A DNA stretch of 64,000 nucleotides. It comes from Flavobacterium aquicola (lineage in GTDB: Bacteria; Bacteroidota; Bacteroidia; Flavobacteriales; Flavobacteriaceae). The notes below the pieces were generated by a model. The model was given only the letters and a program-made list of their open reading frames with translations, was not told the DNA's origin and did no database searches. Of this stretch, positions 1 through 9,500 are shown piece after piece. The DNA is taken from the NCBI RefSeq assembly GCF_003385115.1, contig NZ_QUNI01000011.1, positions 1 to 64,000 of the forward strand, written 5' to 3'. A program made the translations under genes and the position numbers. Positions within the stretch are counted from its first letter, which is position 1. Each line of letters begins with the position of its first letter.

Positions 1-110
1 CTAGCCCTGATTACTTCGCCAGTTCGCTTCGCTCGTGTGCAGTGGAAATCCTCCCTGGCCGGGGTTCGGCCGGGGAGATTGTAACGGATAGCAGGTTTTG
101 GCTCTTAAAA
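1..110. repeat. GC-rich structured intergenic element (partial at window edge)
   Basis: This stretch is much richer in G and C than the DNA around it and no convincing reading frame covers it. Bases 52-61 pair with 67-76 in a 10-bp stem with one G-U pair and a 5-base loop. It ends in a motif of the type GCGGATAGCAGG. From memory, elements with this beginning (TAGCCCTGAT) and end recur between genes in Flavobacterium genomes; that cannot be confirmed here because only one copy is in the window. It may be a repeated structured RNA or DNA element, and its left end may lie outside the window. Confidence 0.5.
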
Positions 111-120
111 ATATAATTGC

Positions 121-157
121 AAAAAAAAGAGACAATTACCTTAGTAATCATCTCTTT
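121..157 (-). terminator. Intrinsic terminator of the DUF4294 gene
   Basis: On the minus strand a 7-bp stem (126-132 with 151-157), a small internal bulge and a further 5-bp stem (135-139 with 144-148) are followed by a run of U. It lies just past the stop codon of the minus-strand gene that ends at 176. Confidence 0.75.
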
Positions 158-175
158 ATTACAAACTGTCCGTTT

Positions 176-835
176 TTATTTTTTAATCCAAGCTTCGTCC
201 AGCTTTTCATAATCTATTGGCTTTGCTGCTTCCTGCTTTCGGAGCCTGCCGGATTCGAATCCCCTGACTAAAATAGTTTCAATTAAATAATCCTCATTGA
301 CCTCGAAAGGCTGATATTTCATTTTTAAATCAATATTGAACATGCTGGCGGTAGTATTGGACACAAATGCTTTAAAACCACTTTTGAGATTTTTTATTAA
401 TTCGTATGTAGTGAATCCTGTTTGTCTATCAATTAATTTGACCAAAATTTGGCCCTGCTTTCTGGAAAGTTTTTTTAAACGAGCTTCAAACTCATTACTT
501 AAATAATCTTCAACTATTTTGAAATACCTCTTTTGATCTCTTTTATTAGTAAACTTCTGCATGCCTTTATTTAATGAAGTCAGCCTTTCGGAAGCGATTC
601 TTGCATATGGATAAGTAGCATAAACTCTTCTTTGGAGTAGTAAAAACTGTTTTTTGTCCTCTTCACTCATCTTGTGTGTTTCGATTACCAGTTCGGGAAG
701 CACAATAGTGTCTCCAAAAATACTATCGGCTTCTGTTAAAACATAACCCATTGGAATATTATCATTTTTTGGGTCTTGGGCATGAACAGATAGTGATGTC
801 AAAAAACAGAAAAATAAAATTTTATAAAGCTTCAT
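176..835 (-). CDS. DUF4294 domain-containing secreted protein
   Basis: A 219-residue protein whose first 20 residues form a signal peptide (hydrophobic stretch, then SVHAQ), so it is exported. The rest is rich in charged residues and likely helical: residues about 60-200 contain the MSEEDKKQFLLLQRRVYATYPYA type motif of the DUF4294 family of Bacteroidota. The function of that family is unknown. It is transcribed away from the M42 peptidase gene, and the two share an 83-bp promoter region. The family assignment is from recognition of the sequence style and the peptidase neighbour; no catalytic residues can be named. Confidence 0.75.
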   Translation of the reverse strand: MKLYKILFFCFLTSLSVHAQDPKNDNIPMGYVLTEADSIFGDTIVLPELVIETHKMSEEDKKQFLLLQRRVYATYPYARIASERLTSLNKGMQKFTNKRDQKRYFKIVEDYLSNEFEARLKKLSRKQGQILVKLIDRQTGFTTYELIKNLKSGFKAFVSNTTASMFNIDLKMKYQPFEVNEDYLIETILVRGFESGRLRKQEAAKPIDYEKLDEAWIKK

Positions 836-918
836 GGGGAATTATTTTTAACACAAAATTATACATTAAATATAGAACTATAAAGACAAATATTTAATTT
901 AGCGAAAAATTATTTTAT

Positions 919-2007
919 ATGAGTACTGAATCAATATTGAATGCATCATCTATTACCTTTTTAGAGAAATATCTGAACAATGCATCCCCTACTGGCTTTG
1001 AAAGCGAAGGTCAAAAAATATGGATGGATTATTTAAAACCATACGTGGATACTTTTATTACCGACACCTATGGAACTGCTGTGGGAGTGATTAATCCTGA
1101 TGCTCCATACAAAGTTGTCATAGAAGGTCATGCTGATGAAATTGCGTGGTATGTGAATTATATTACCGATGATGGACTAGTTTATGTAATACGAAACGGT
1201 GGATCTGATCATCAAATTGCACCATCAAAGCGTGTTAACATCCATACCAAAAACGGAATCGTAAAAGGAGTGTTTGGATGGCCTGCCATTCATACCCGAA
1301 ACAGAGACAAGGAAGAAAATCCAAAAATTAGTAATATTTTCATTGATTTGGGTTGCGAAACCAAAGAACAGGTTGAAAAATTAGGAGTTCATGTAGGTTG
1401 TGTGATTACGTATCCTGATGAATTCATAATTATGAACGAGAACAAATTTGTTTGTCGCGCTATCGATAATCGAATGGGAGGTTTTATGATTGCTGAAGTT
1501 GCTCGTTTGTTGCATGAAAATAATATCAAACTGCCTTTTGGTTTGTATATTACTAATGCTGTTCAGGAAGAAGTCGGTCTTAGAGGTGCCGAAATGATTA
1601 CCCAAACCATAAAACCAAATGTTGCCATTGTTACTGATGTTTGTCACGATTCTACAACTCCAATGATTGATAAGAAAATTGAAGGAGACACTAAAATTGG
1701 TAAAGGGCCTGTTGTTACTTATGCTCCAGCGGTACAAAATAATTTGAGAGAGTTGATTCTGAACACAGCCGTAGAAAAAAACATTCCGTTTCAGCGTTTG
1801 GCTTCTTCAAGAGTTACCGGTACAGATACTGATGCATTTGCGTATAGTAATGGCGGAGTAGCTTCGGCTTTGATTTCGCTTCCGTTGAGATACATGCACA
1901 CAACTGTCGAAATGGTTCATCGTGAAGATGTTGAAAACGTAATCAAATTGATCTATGAAACGTTATTGAAGATTGAAAACAATGAAACCTTCTCTTATTT
2001 TAAATAA
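919..2007 (+). CDS. M42 family metallopeptidase (aminopeptidase/glucanase type)
   Basis: A 362-residue cytoplasmic aminopeptidase of the M42 family, which removes N-terminal residues from peptides using two metal ions. Expected ligands and catalytic residues are visible: H71 and D73 in EGHADE, D183 in AIDNRMGG, E217/E218 in AVQEEVGLRG, D240 in VTDVCHD and H327 near the C-terminus in RYMHTTVEMVH. Length is normal for the family and there is no signal peptide. The ATG at 919 fits the domain start. It runs divergently from the DUF4294 gene. Exact substrate preference cannot be told from sequence. Confidence 0.93.
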   Translation: MSTESILNASSITFLEKYLNNASPTGFESEGQKIWMDYLKPYVDTFITDTYGTAVGVINPDAPYKVVIEGHADEIAWYVNYITDDGLVYVIRNGGSDHQIAPSKRVNIHTKNGIVKGVFGWPAIHTRNRDKEENPKISNIFIDLGCETKEQVEKLGVHVGCVITYPDEFIIMNENKFVCRAIDNRMGGFMIAEVARLLHENNIKLPFGLYITNAVQEEVGLRGAEMITQTIKPNVAIVTDVCHDSTTPMIDKKIEGDTKIGKGPVVTYAPAVQNNLRELILNTAVEKNIPFQRLASSRVTGTDTDAFAYSNGGVASALISLPLRYMHTTVEMVHREDVENVIKLIYETLLKIENNETFSYFK

Positions 2008-2023
2008 TTGAAGAATACAAAAC

Positions 2024-2059
2024 ATACATTCGGCTATTTGTTTTAATAGCCGAATGTAT
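2024..2059. repeat. Perfect 15-bp stem-loop between the M42 peptidase and the two-component genes
   Basis: Bases 2024-2038 pair perfectly with 2045-2059 around a 6-base loop. It sits 17 bases past the peptidase stop codon, and the response regulator gene starts 14 bases after it. The bases after it are not a clear U-run, so it may be a terminator, an mRNA-protecting hairpin or part of the control of the downstream pair. Confidence 0.6.
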
Positions 2060-2073
2060 ATTATCCATGCTCT

Positions 2074-2754
2074 ATGAAAATTTTATTACTCGAAGACGAT
2101 TTTACTTTATCTAAAGAAATCTCAGCATTCTTTAGATCAAAAGAATTCGAGTGTTTTCCTTATTATGATGGGGCATTATTATTAAAAAAGTATTCACCAT
2201 ACGAATATGATTTAATAGTTCTTGATATTAATGTTCCAGGAAAAAATGGAATCGATGTCTGCAAAGGCATTCGAGAGATTGATAAAAAAACTCCTATTTT
2301 AATGCTAACCGCGTTTAGCGAAATTGAAGATAAATTAGCTTCTTTTGATAATGGAGCCGATGATTACTTGGTGAAACCTTTTCACTTTGAAGAACTTTTT
2401 GCCCGCATTTTATCTTTATTAAGACGGAAAGAAATTCCTCAGCAAACACAGCAAAAAATCACTATTCAGGATTTAGAAATTCTGGAAGATGAAATGAAAA
2501 TTTATCGCTCCGGCATTGAAATCAAATTAACTCCTAAAGAATTCAAATTGATTTTGATTTTGGCTCATGCCAAAGGGAAAGTAGTTTCTAAACAGTTTAT
2601 AGCCGAAAAACTTTGGGATTATCATATAGAAACCAACCAAAATACAATTGAAGTGTATATTAATTTTTTGAGAAAAAAAATCGATAAAGACCACGATATA
2701 AAACTGCTTCATACCAAAATTGGTTACGGATATTATTTAAACGATCAGGAATGA
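2074..2754 (+). CDS. OmpR/PhoB-family response regulator
   Basis: A 226-residue DNA-binding response regulator. The receiver domain covers residues about 1-115 with acidic residues E7/D8/D9, phosphoacceptor D51, T79 and K101 in YLVKPFH. A winged-helix DNA-binding domain of the OmpR type follows from about 125 to 224. Its TGA overlaps the ATG of the sensor kinase (ATGA), so the two are translated as a coupled pair. The efflux operon starts 85 bases past the kinase and its upstream region has phased direct repeats, so this regulator most likely controls that operon. That link is inferred. Confidence 0.93.
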   Translation: MKILLLEDDFTLSKEISAFFRSKEFECFPYYDGALLLKKYSPYEYDLIVLDINVPGKNGIDVCKGIREIDKKTPILMLTAFSEIEDKLASFDNGADDYLVKPFHFEELFARILSLLRRKEIPQQTQQKITIQDLEILEDEMKIYRSGIEIKLTPKEFKLILILAHAKGKVVSKQFIAEKLWDYHIETNQNTIEVYINFLRKKIDKDHDIKLLHTKIGYGYYLNDQE

Positions 2755-4112
2755 CCTTAAAAAACAGAATATCACTTTTAGTCAGCCTGCTTTTTACAAT
2801 CCTCTTTGGACTGGCTTCAACATTGATATTTGTTTTATATTCCAATTTTAGAAAAGAAGAATTTCGCGACCGATTGGAAATAAAAGCACTTTCTAATATT
2901 AAACTATTAGTCAATGTAAAAGAAGTTGATGATCAGCTTTTGAAAATGATTGATCAGAACTCGATTAACAAATTGTATGACGAAAAAACATTAGTATTCG
3001 ATTCCAATTACAAATTGATATACAGCAGTATTGACGATGCCAAAATTAACTGGTCTATTAATGATTTAAAGTACCTCAAAAAACATAAAACTTTTTTTAA
3101 ACAACAAGGCAATTATGAAGTGTATGGTGTTTTTTATGATACCAAAGACAGAGATTTTTATGCGTTAATTTCTGCCAAAGATGATTACGGCAAGCGAAAA
3201 CTGCTCTTTTTAAGATATACTTTAATTATCTCCTATGTGTTTTTTACTTGTATTTGCTGGGTTTTAACCTCCTTTATGGTAAAAAAAGCGATGAATCCTT
3301 TAAGTATTTTTCACCAAAAAATAAAAAACATAAATGAGAATAATCTCGACACCAGAGTCAGTTTAAAAGACAATAAAAACGAAATTGATTTGATTGCCAA
3401 TGAATTTAATTTCATGATGGACCGAATCGAGATTTCCTATCAAAAACAAAAAGAATTCACGGCTCATGCTTCACACGAACTTCGAACTCCGCTGTCCAGA
3501 ATCACTTCTCAAATAGAAAATGTGGTTTCGGATTCTGCGACATCCGACAAGGGAAAGTCTTTTTTGAAAGTGATTTTATCAGACGTAAATCAGCTGACAC
3601 AGTTGATACATTCCTTATTGATCCTTTCAAAAATCGACAACAAAGATCGTGAAAATAGCGAAGTGCATAGAATGGATGAAATTCTGTTTTCGGCCATTGA
3701 AAACCAGAACAAGAGCTTTCCGGATTTTGTAATTCATTTTGAAATGGAAGAAAGCGACAGTTTGGATTCGGCATTGGAAATTAAAGGAAATAAAAATCTT
3801 TTAGAAATTGCTTTGGGCAATGTTTTAAAAAATGCCTGTGTTTACTCCGATAACAAACAAGCCAAAGTAAAAATCAGCACCCACAACAATCATCTTGTCA
3901 TTTCTGTTTACAATACCGGGGAAACTTTGAGTGAAATGGAACAGGAGAATCTTTTTCAGCCTTTTATGCGTGGTACAAATGCCAAAGGAACTTCGGGTTT
4001 CGGCTTAGGATTACGCATCGTACAGCGCATACTCACACTGCATGACTGCACCATCACCTACAGTGTTCCTGAAAAAAATACCAATTTATTTCGGTTGTTT
4101 TTTAATCAATAG
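2751..4112 (+). CDS. Sensor histidine kinase
   Basis: A 453-residue membrane sensor kinase. Transmembrane helices lie at about 8-30 and 153-177 and enclose a periplasmic sensing domain of about 120 residues. A HAMP linker follows (about 178-230), then the HisKA domain with H242 in ASHELRTPLSR, and a catalytic ATPase domain with N361 in GNVLKNAC and the glycine-rich GFGLGLRIV near 417-425. It phosphorylates the regulator encoded just upstream. No metal-binding motif is obvious in the periplasmic part, so the signal is unknown, though the efflux genes downstream suggest a metal or envelope stress. Confidence 0.92.
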   Translation: MTLKNRISLLVSLLFTILFGLASTLIFVLYSNFRKEEFRDRLEIKALSNIKLLVNVKEVDDQLLKMIDQNSINKLYDEKTLVFDSNYKLIYSSIDDAKINWSINDLKYLKKHKTFFKQQGNYEVYGVFYDTKDRDFYALISAKDDYGKRKLLFLRYTLIISYVFFTCICWVLTSFMVKKAMNPLSIFHQKIKNINENNLDTRVSLKDNKNEIDLIANEFNFMMDRIEISYQKQKEFTAHASHELRTPLSRITSQIENVVSDSATSDKGKSFLKVILSDVNQLTQLIHSLLILSKIDNKDRENSEVHRMDEILFSAIENQNKSFPDFVIHFEMEESDSLDSALEIKGNKNLLEIALGNVLKNACVYSDNKQAKVKISTHNNHLVISVYNTGETLSEMEQENLFQPFMRGTNAKGTSGFGLGLRIVQRILTLHDCTITYSVPEKNTNLFRLFFNQ

Positions 4113-4118
4113 TCATTT

Positions 4119-4157
4119 TTAAGCTCTTTTTAAGGTAGATCTTAAGGTCTCTTAAAG
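4119..4157 (+). promoter_or_regulatory. Four phased TTAAG-type direct repeats, likely response-regulator sites
   Basis: The hexamers TTAAGC (4119), TTAAGG (4130), TTAAGG (4142) and TTAAAG (4152) follow one another at 11, 12 and 10 bases, about one helical turn each. OmpR-family regulators bind direct repeats spaced this way. They end 11 bases before a -7-like box (CATATTTG, 4169-4176), and the TolC-family gene starts at 4197. Binding by the adjacent response regulator is an inference. Confidence 0.55.
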
Positions 4158-4196
4158 TCCGGCGATAGCATATTTGTATCAAATAAAACCGATACA

Positions 4197-5444
4197 ATGA
4201 AAAAGTTATCTGCACTACTATTTCTGATTTTAATAAATCAGGTGAGTTTAGCTCAAAAAACAGTCACACTTCAGGATTGTGAAAGCCAGTTTCTTAAAAA
4301 CAATCTTTTTTTGCTGGCTTCTCAATACAATATTGATGCTTCGAAAGCACTGACCATTCAAGCCCGAATTTGGGATAACCCGACAATTACAGCACAATTA
4401 AACGCTTATAATCCTGAAAGAAATCAATATTTTGATATTGGAAAAGACGGTCAAAAAGCTTTTGGTATTGAACAGTTGATTTATTTAGGCGGAAAAAAAC
4501 GCAACGAAATACAATTATCTCAAACCAATGAACAACTGGCCGAACTGCAGTTTAATGATCTTTTGCGAACCTTAAAATTGCAATTACGCAAGAGTTTCTA
4601 TACGGTTTATTACAATACAAAAAGCCTTGAAACCACCGATGAACAGCTTTCTCATATCGAAGATCTGATCAGTTCCTACTCTATTCAGGCTCAAAAAGGC
4701 AATATTCCTTTAAAAGACGTTGTCCGTTTGCAATCGCTTTATCTCAATTTTAAAAACGAGCGAATGGAAGTTGTAAATAATAATATTGAGGAGCAGGGCA
4801 ATTTAAAACTACTGCTTAATTCTACTGAGAATGTGATTCCGGAAGTTTCTAAAGAGGAATTCAATAAATACCTAAAAACTATTGATTTTGATTTAAAATC
4901 TTTTGAAAATGAAGCTATTGTCAACAGACCCGATTATTTAGCCAAACAAAAAGAAATCGAGGCAAATGAACTAAATGTAAAATGGCAAAAATCACTTGCA
5001 ATTCCGGACCTTACGTTGGGAGCAAATTACGATCAAAGAAGTGGTGCTTTTGAAAAAGAAGCAAATGTAACCATTGGAATTCCGCTTCCTCTTTGGAACA
5101 AAAACAAAGGAAATATCAAATATGCCAAAACAGTTTTGGAACAATCTAAAGTTGAAAAGCAAAATTTTGAACTTCAATTGCAAACCGAAATTACTTCGGC
5201 ATGGAATAAATGGGATGAATCCCGCAAAAACTACACAGTCATAAAACCAACCGTTAATTCCGATTTTGAAGCCGTCTATAATGGAATGCTGACGAATTTC
5301 CAAAAAAGAAATGTCAGCTTATTAGAATTCACCGATTTCATGGAAAGTTACAATCAGGCAACTATTCAGGTCAATGAGCTAAAGAAAAAGCTGGCACTTT
5401 CTGCCGAAGAATTAAACAGCACAATCAACAAAGACTTATTTTAA
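4197..5444 (+). CDS. TolC-family outer membrane efflux protein (CzcC/CusC type)
   Basis: A 415-residue outer-membrane channel subunit of a tripartite efflux pump. The first 20 residues are a signal peptide ending in SLAQ. The rest shows the two long helical repeats of the outer membrane efflux family, rich in Gln, Asn, Leu and Glu, with short strand segments such as PDLTLGANYDQRSG near 270. It is the first gene of a three-gene operon, 12 bases before the adaptor gene. The match to heavy-metal efflux channels rests on its partners. Confidence 0.9.
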   Translation: MKKLSALLFLILINQVSLAQKTVTLQDCESQFLKNNLFLLASQYNIDASKALTIQARIWDNPTITAQLNAYNPERNQYFDIGKDGQKAFGIEQLIYLGGKKRNEIQLSQTNEQLAELQFNDLLRTLKLQLRKSFYTVYYNTKSLETTDEQLSHIEDLISSYSIQAQKGNIPLKDVVRLQSLYLNFKNERMEVVNNNIEEQGNLKLLLNSTENVIPEVSKEEFNKYLKTIDFDLKSFENEAIVNRPDYLAKQKEIEANELNVKWQKSLAIPDLTLGANYDQRSGAFEKEANVTIGIPLPLWNKNKGNIKYAKTVLEQSKVEKQNFELQLQTEITSAWNKWDESRKNYTVIKPTVNSDFEAVYNGMLTNFQKRNVSLLEFTDFMESYNQATIQVNELKKKLALSAEELNSTINKDLF

Positions 5445-5456
5445 AACTAAATACTA

Positions 5457-6542
5457 ATGAAACATACACTAATTATAGGAATTGCACTTGTAAGTTTAAC
5501 TGTTACAAGCTGTAAAAAGGAAGCCGAAAATCTGCAGACCAATACTTCTTTTGCGTTAAGCGATATGATGTTAAAAACTACTACAACCGCTATAGCACAA
5601 ACGCAAAAGGTAAAAAACGAATTAAGTTTTTATGGAAAAATAACAGCCGATAACAATAAAATGATTGACGTGTACCCTCTTGTAGGCGGAAATGTAGTCA
5701 AGGTAAATGTTGAACTTGGCGATTATGTTAAAAAAGGACAGGTTTTAGCCACCATAAAGAGTACTGATATTGCCGATTTTGAAAAACAATCGCTCGATGC
5801 GAAAAGTGATTTACTGGTTGCCAAAAACAATTTGAAAGTTGCCCAGGAACTATTTGACGGTAAATTGAATTCTGAAAGTGATGTGCTTCAGGCAAAATCA
5901 GAAGTTGCGAAAGCGCAATCCCAATTGAGCAAAATTCAGGAGACTTATAAAATTTATAATATCAAAGCGGGGTCTATTTATGAAGTAACGGCTCCAATCA
6001 GTGGTTTTATCATTCAAAAAAGTATCAATCAGGATATGCTACTGCGTTCAGACCGTTCAGAAAACATATTTGATATTGCCGAAATCAGTGAAGTTTGGGC
6101 TATGGCAAACATCAACGAAATTGATATTAATAAAGTAAAATTAGGAATCGACGCCGATGTAACAACATTGAGTTATCCCGATAAAACCTTTAAAGGAAAA
6201 GTGGATAAAATTTTCAATGTTATCGACCCGGAAACCAAAGCGATGCAGGCAAGAATTAAACTGCAAAATCCGGGTTATTTACTGAAACCCGACATGAATG
6301 CAAATATCAAATTATCTTTTAACGAAGACAAATCGATGATTGCTATTCCTAGCAATGCCATTGTTTTTGACAAAAGCAAAAACTTTGTCATGATTTTTAA
6401 AGACCGCCATAATATTGAGACCAGAGAAGTTCAAGTATATAGAGTCGTAGGTGACACCACCTACATTTCAAGCGGTTTGAAAGAAAATGAAAAAGTTATT
6501 ACCAACAATCAGTTATTTATTTATCGCTCCCTAAACGATTAA
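5457..6542 (+). CDS. Efflux RND transporter periplasmic adaptor (CzcB/CusB type), lipoprotein
   Basis: A 361-residue membrane-fusion protein that bridges the RND pump and the TolC channel. The N-terminus has a lipoprotein signal with lipobox around TVTSC and acylated C19. Residues about 55-110 and 160-190 form the split biotinyl-lipoyl-like domain (VYPLVGGNVVKVNVELGDYV), with a helical hairpin between them and beta-barrel domains after. It lies between the channel and pump genes with gaps of 12 and 3 bases, so all three are surely co-transcribed. Confidence 0.92.
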   Translation: MKHTLIIGIALVSLTVTSCKKEAENLQTNTSFALSDMMLKTTTTAIAQTQKVKNELSFYGKITADNNKMIDVYPLVGGNVVKVNVELGDYVKKGQVLATIKSTDIADFEKQSLDAKSDLLVAKNNLKVAQELFDGKLNSESDVLQAKSEVAKAQSQLSKIQETYKIYNIKAGSIYEVTAPISGFIIQKSINQDMLLRSDRSENIFDIAEISEVWAMANINEIDINKVKLGIDADVTTLSYPDKTFKGKVDKIFNVIDPETKAMQARIKLQNPGYLLKPDMNANIKLSFNEDKSMIAIPSNAIVFDKSKNFVMIFKDRHNIETREVQVYRVVGDTTYISSGLKENEKVITNNQLFIYRSLND

Positions 6543-6545
6543 GAC

Positions 6546-9500
6546 ATGAACAAATTCATCAGAAATATTATTGCTTTTTCGCTCAAGAATAAAGCATTTA
6601 CCTTTTTTTGGGTGGGAATATTGGCAGTTGCAGGATTTATTTCTTTCAAAAATATGCCAATTGACGCTTTTCCGGATGTAACCAATACTCAAATCATCAT
6701 CATTACACAGTGGAATGGTAAAAGTGCTGAGGAAGTAGAACGTTTTGTAACGTCTCCAATCGAAATTTCAATGAACTCGGTGCAGAAAAAGACCAGTGTT
6801 CGCAGTATTACGATGTTTGGACTATCGGTTATCAAAATTATTTTTGACGATGGAGTCGATGACACTTTTGCCCGTCTGCAGGTCAATAATTTATTGAAAA
6901 ATGTTTCACTTCCCGAAGATGTTGAACCCGATGTACAACCACCGTATGGACCAACGGGCGAAATATTCAGATATATTGTAAAAAGCAACAGCAGAGATTC
7001 CAGAGAATTATTAACCTATCAAAACTGGGTAATCGACAAACAGCTTCGTGCTGTTCCGGGTGTTGCCGATTTGAATGTTTTTGGAGGTCAGACAAAAACG
7101 TATGAAGTAGGTGTTGATCCAATCAAATTGGCCAAATACAACATCACTCCATTGCAGGTTTACAACGCCGTAAATGCAGGAAACTTAAATGTTGGCGGGG
7201 ATATTATCGAAAAAAACGGTCAGGCGTTTGTGGTTCGCGGAGTTGGACTTTTAAAATCGATTCCGGACATTGAAAATATTATTGTTGATGTTGCCGGAGG
7301 AAATCCAATTTTAGTTAAAAATGTAGCTTCGGTTTACGAAAGCTCAATGCCAAGGGTTGGACAAACCGGAATTGGAAAAAATGACGATGCCGTTGAAGGA
7401 ATTGTTGTAATGCGCAAGGGCGAAAACGCTCAGGAAACATTAGCTCTGATCAAAGAAAAAATCAAAGATCTGAATGACAATGTTCTTCCAAAAGACATTA
7501 AAATAGAAACCTTTTATGATCGTGATAATCTAATGAATTTCACGACCGAAACGGTAATGCATAATTTATTCGAAGGAATTATTCTGGTTACCTGCGTAGT
7601 TTTTCTTTTCATGGCCGACTGGAGAACAACTTTTACGGTTTCGATTGTTATTCCGCTTTCCTTATTGTTTGCGTTTTTATGTTTGAAACTGATGGGAATG
7701 AGTGCCAACCTGCTGAGTTTGGGAGCAGTCGATTTCGGTATTATTATTGACGGTGCAGTCGTCATGGTCGAGGGATTATTTGTCGTATTGGATCATCGGG
7801 CGCATCAGCTGGGAATGACAGCGTATAACAAAATTGCGAAAGGAAGCCTGATTAAAAAAACGGGAACCGAAATGGGTAAAGCTATTTTCTTTTCTAAATT
7901 AATTATCATAACTGCTCTATTGCCAATATTCGCATTCCAAAAAGTAGAAGGAAAAATGTTTTCGCCTCTCGCCTACACACTTGGTTTTGCGTTAATGGGA
8001 GCATTACTTTTCACTTTGACATTAGTTCCGGTTTTATCGCATATCCTTTTAAATAAAAATGTAAAAGAAAAAAACAATCCGTTTGTAAACTTTTGGGACC
8101 GAATAGTAAGTAAAGGTTTTGCGTGGACATTCAAACATAAAATAAAAACATTGATAGCTTCGGTTGCGATATTAGTAACGGTTTTCTTTTCGGCAACATT
8201 TTTAGGAACGGAGTTTTTACCACAATTAAACGAAGGAGCTTTATGGGTAACGGCCGAATTGCCAATGAGTACATCGCTACCAGAAAGTGTGCAGACCGCA
8301 GCAATAATCCGAAAAGATCTGGAAAGTTTTCCCGAAGTAAAAAAGGTATTGTCTCAAACCGGTCGAAGCAACGACGGAACAGACCCGAACGGTTTTGGGT
8401 TTATTCAGCTTCAGGTTGATTTAAAACCAAAATCTGAATGGATCCGAAAAATTTCAATGGATGATTTAATTAACGAAATGGATACTAAATTAAAAGTGCA
8501 TCAGGGAATTACTTATAACTATTCACAGCCTGTAATTGATAACGTAGCCGAATCGGTAGCTGGGTTTAAAGCTTCCAATGCAGTAAAAATTTATGGTGAT
8601 GATTTGGATAAACTGGATGAACTTTCGAACGAAGTTTTAGCAAAAATCAAAAACATCCCTGGTATCAAAGATGCCGGAATTCTTAGAAATGTTGGACAGC
8701 CGGAAATCAGTGTGCTCTTAGACCGCGAAAAAATGGCCGCTTATGGCGTAACATTAAGCGATGCACAGGCTGTTTTGGAACTGGCTTTTGGAGGAAAAAC
8801 AGCCACTCAAAAGTATGAAGATGAGAAAAAATTTGATGTAAGGGTTCGTTTCTCTAAAGAATATCGAAAAGATGAAGAGGATTTGGCAGAGCTAAAAGTT
8901 CCAACAATCAGTGGAGCCAAAATTCCGCTAAAAGAAATTTGCGACCTTAAAACAGTTACTGGGCCGGCTTTCATTTACAGAGATAATACCAAACGTTTTA
9001 TTGGTGTAAAATTCTCTGTTCGTGACCGCGATTTAGGAAGTACAATTGCCGAAGCACAACAAAAAGTGGCCGAAATAAAAATGCCTGCAGGTTACACAAC
9101 AGGATGGACAGGAGAATTTGAAAATCAGGTTCGAGCCAGTGCGCGTCTGGCGCAGGTTGTACCGATAAGTTTATTGGGAATATTTGTATTACTGTTTATT
9201 TTATTCGGAAACATTAAAGATTCTTTGCTTGTTTTAGCCAATGTGCCTTTTGCAATCATCGGTGGCATTTTAGCATTGCATATTACAGGAATGAATTTTG
9301 GGATTTCGGCAGGTGTAGGTTTTATAGCATTACTAGGAATTTGTATTCAAAATGGAGTAATCCTGATATCGGAATTTCATCATAATCTGAAGGCAAAATT
9401 CTCACTCGAAGAATCGATTTTCATGGGAGTGAAAGCCAGAACAAGAGCTGTAATAATGACCGCTTTAATGGCTTCTATAGGTTTACTGCCTGCTGCAATT

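Noticed and set aside
1381..1737. Antisense frame of 118 codons inside the M42 peptidase
   Set aside because: It lies wholly within a well-supported gene, has no recognisable motif and is typical of frames opposite AT-rich coding DNA.
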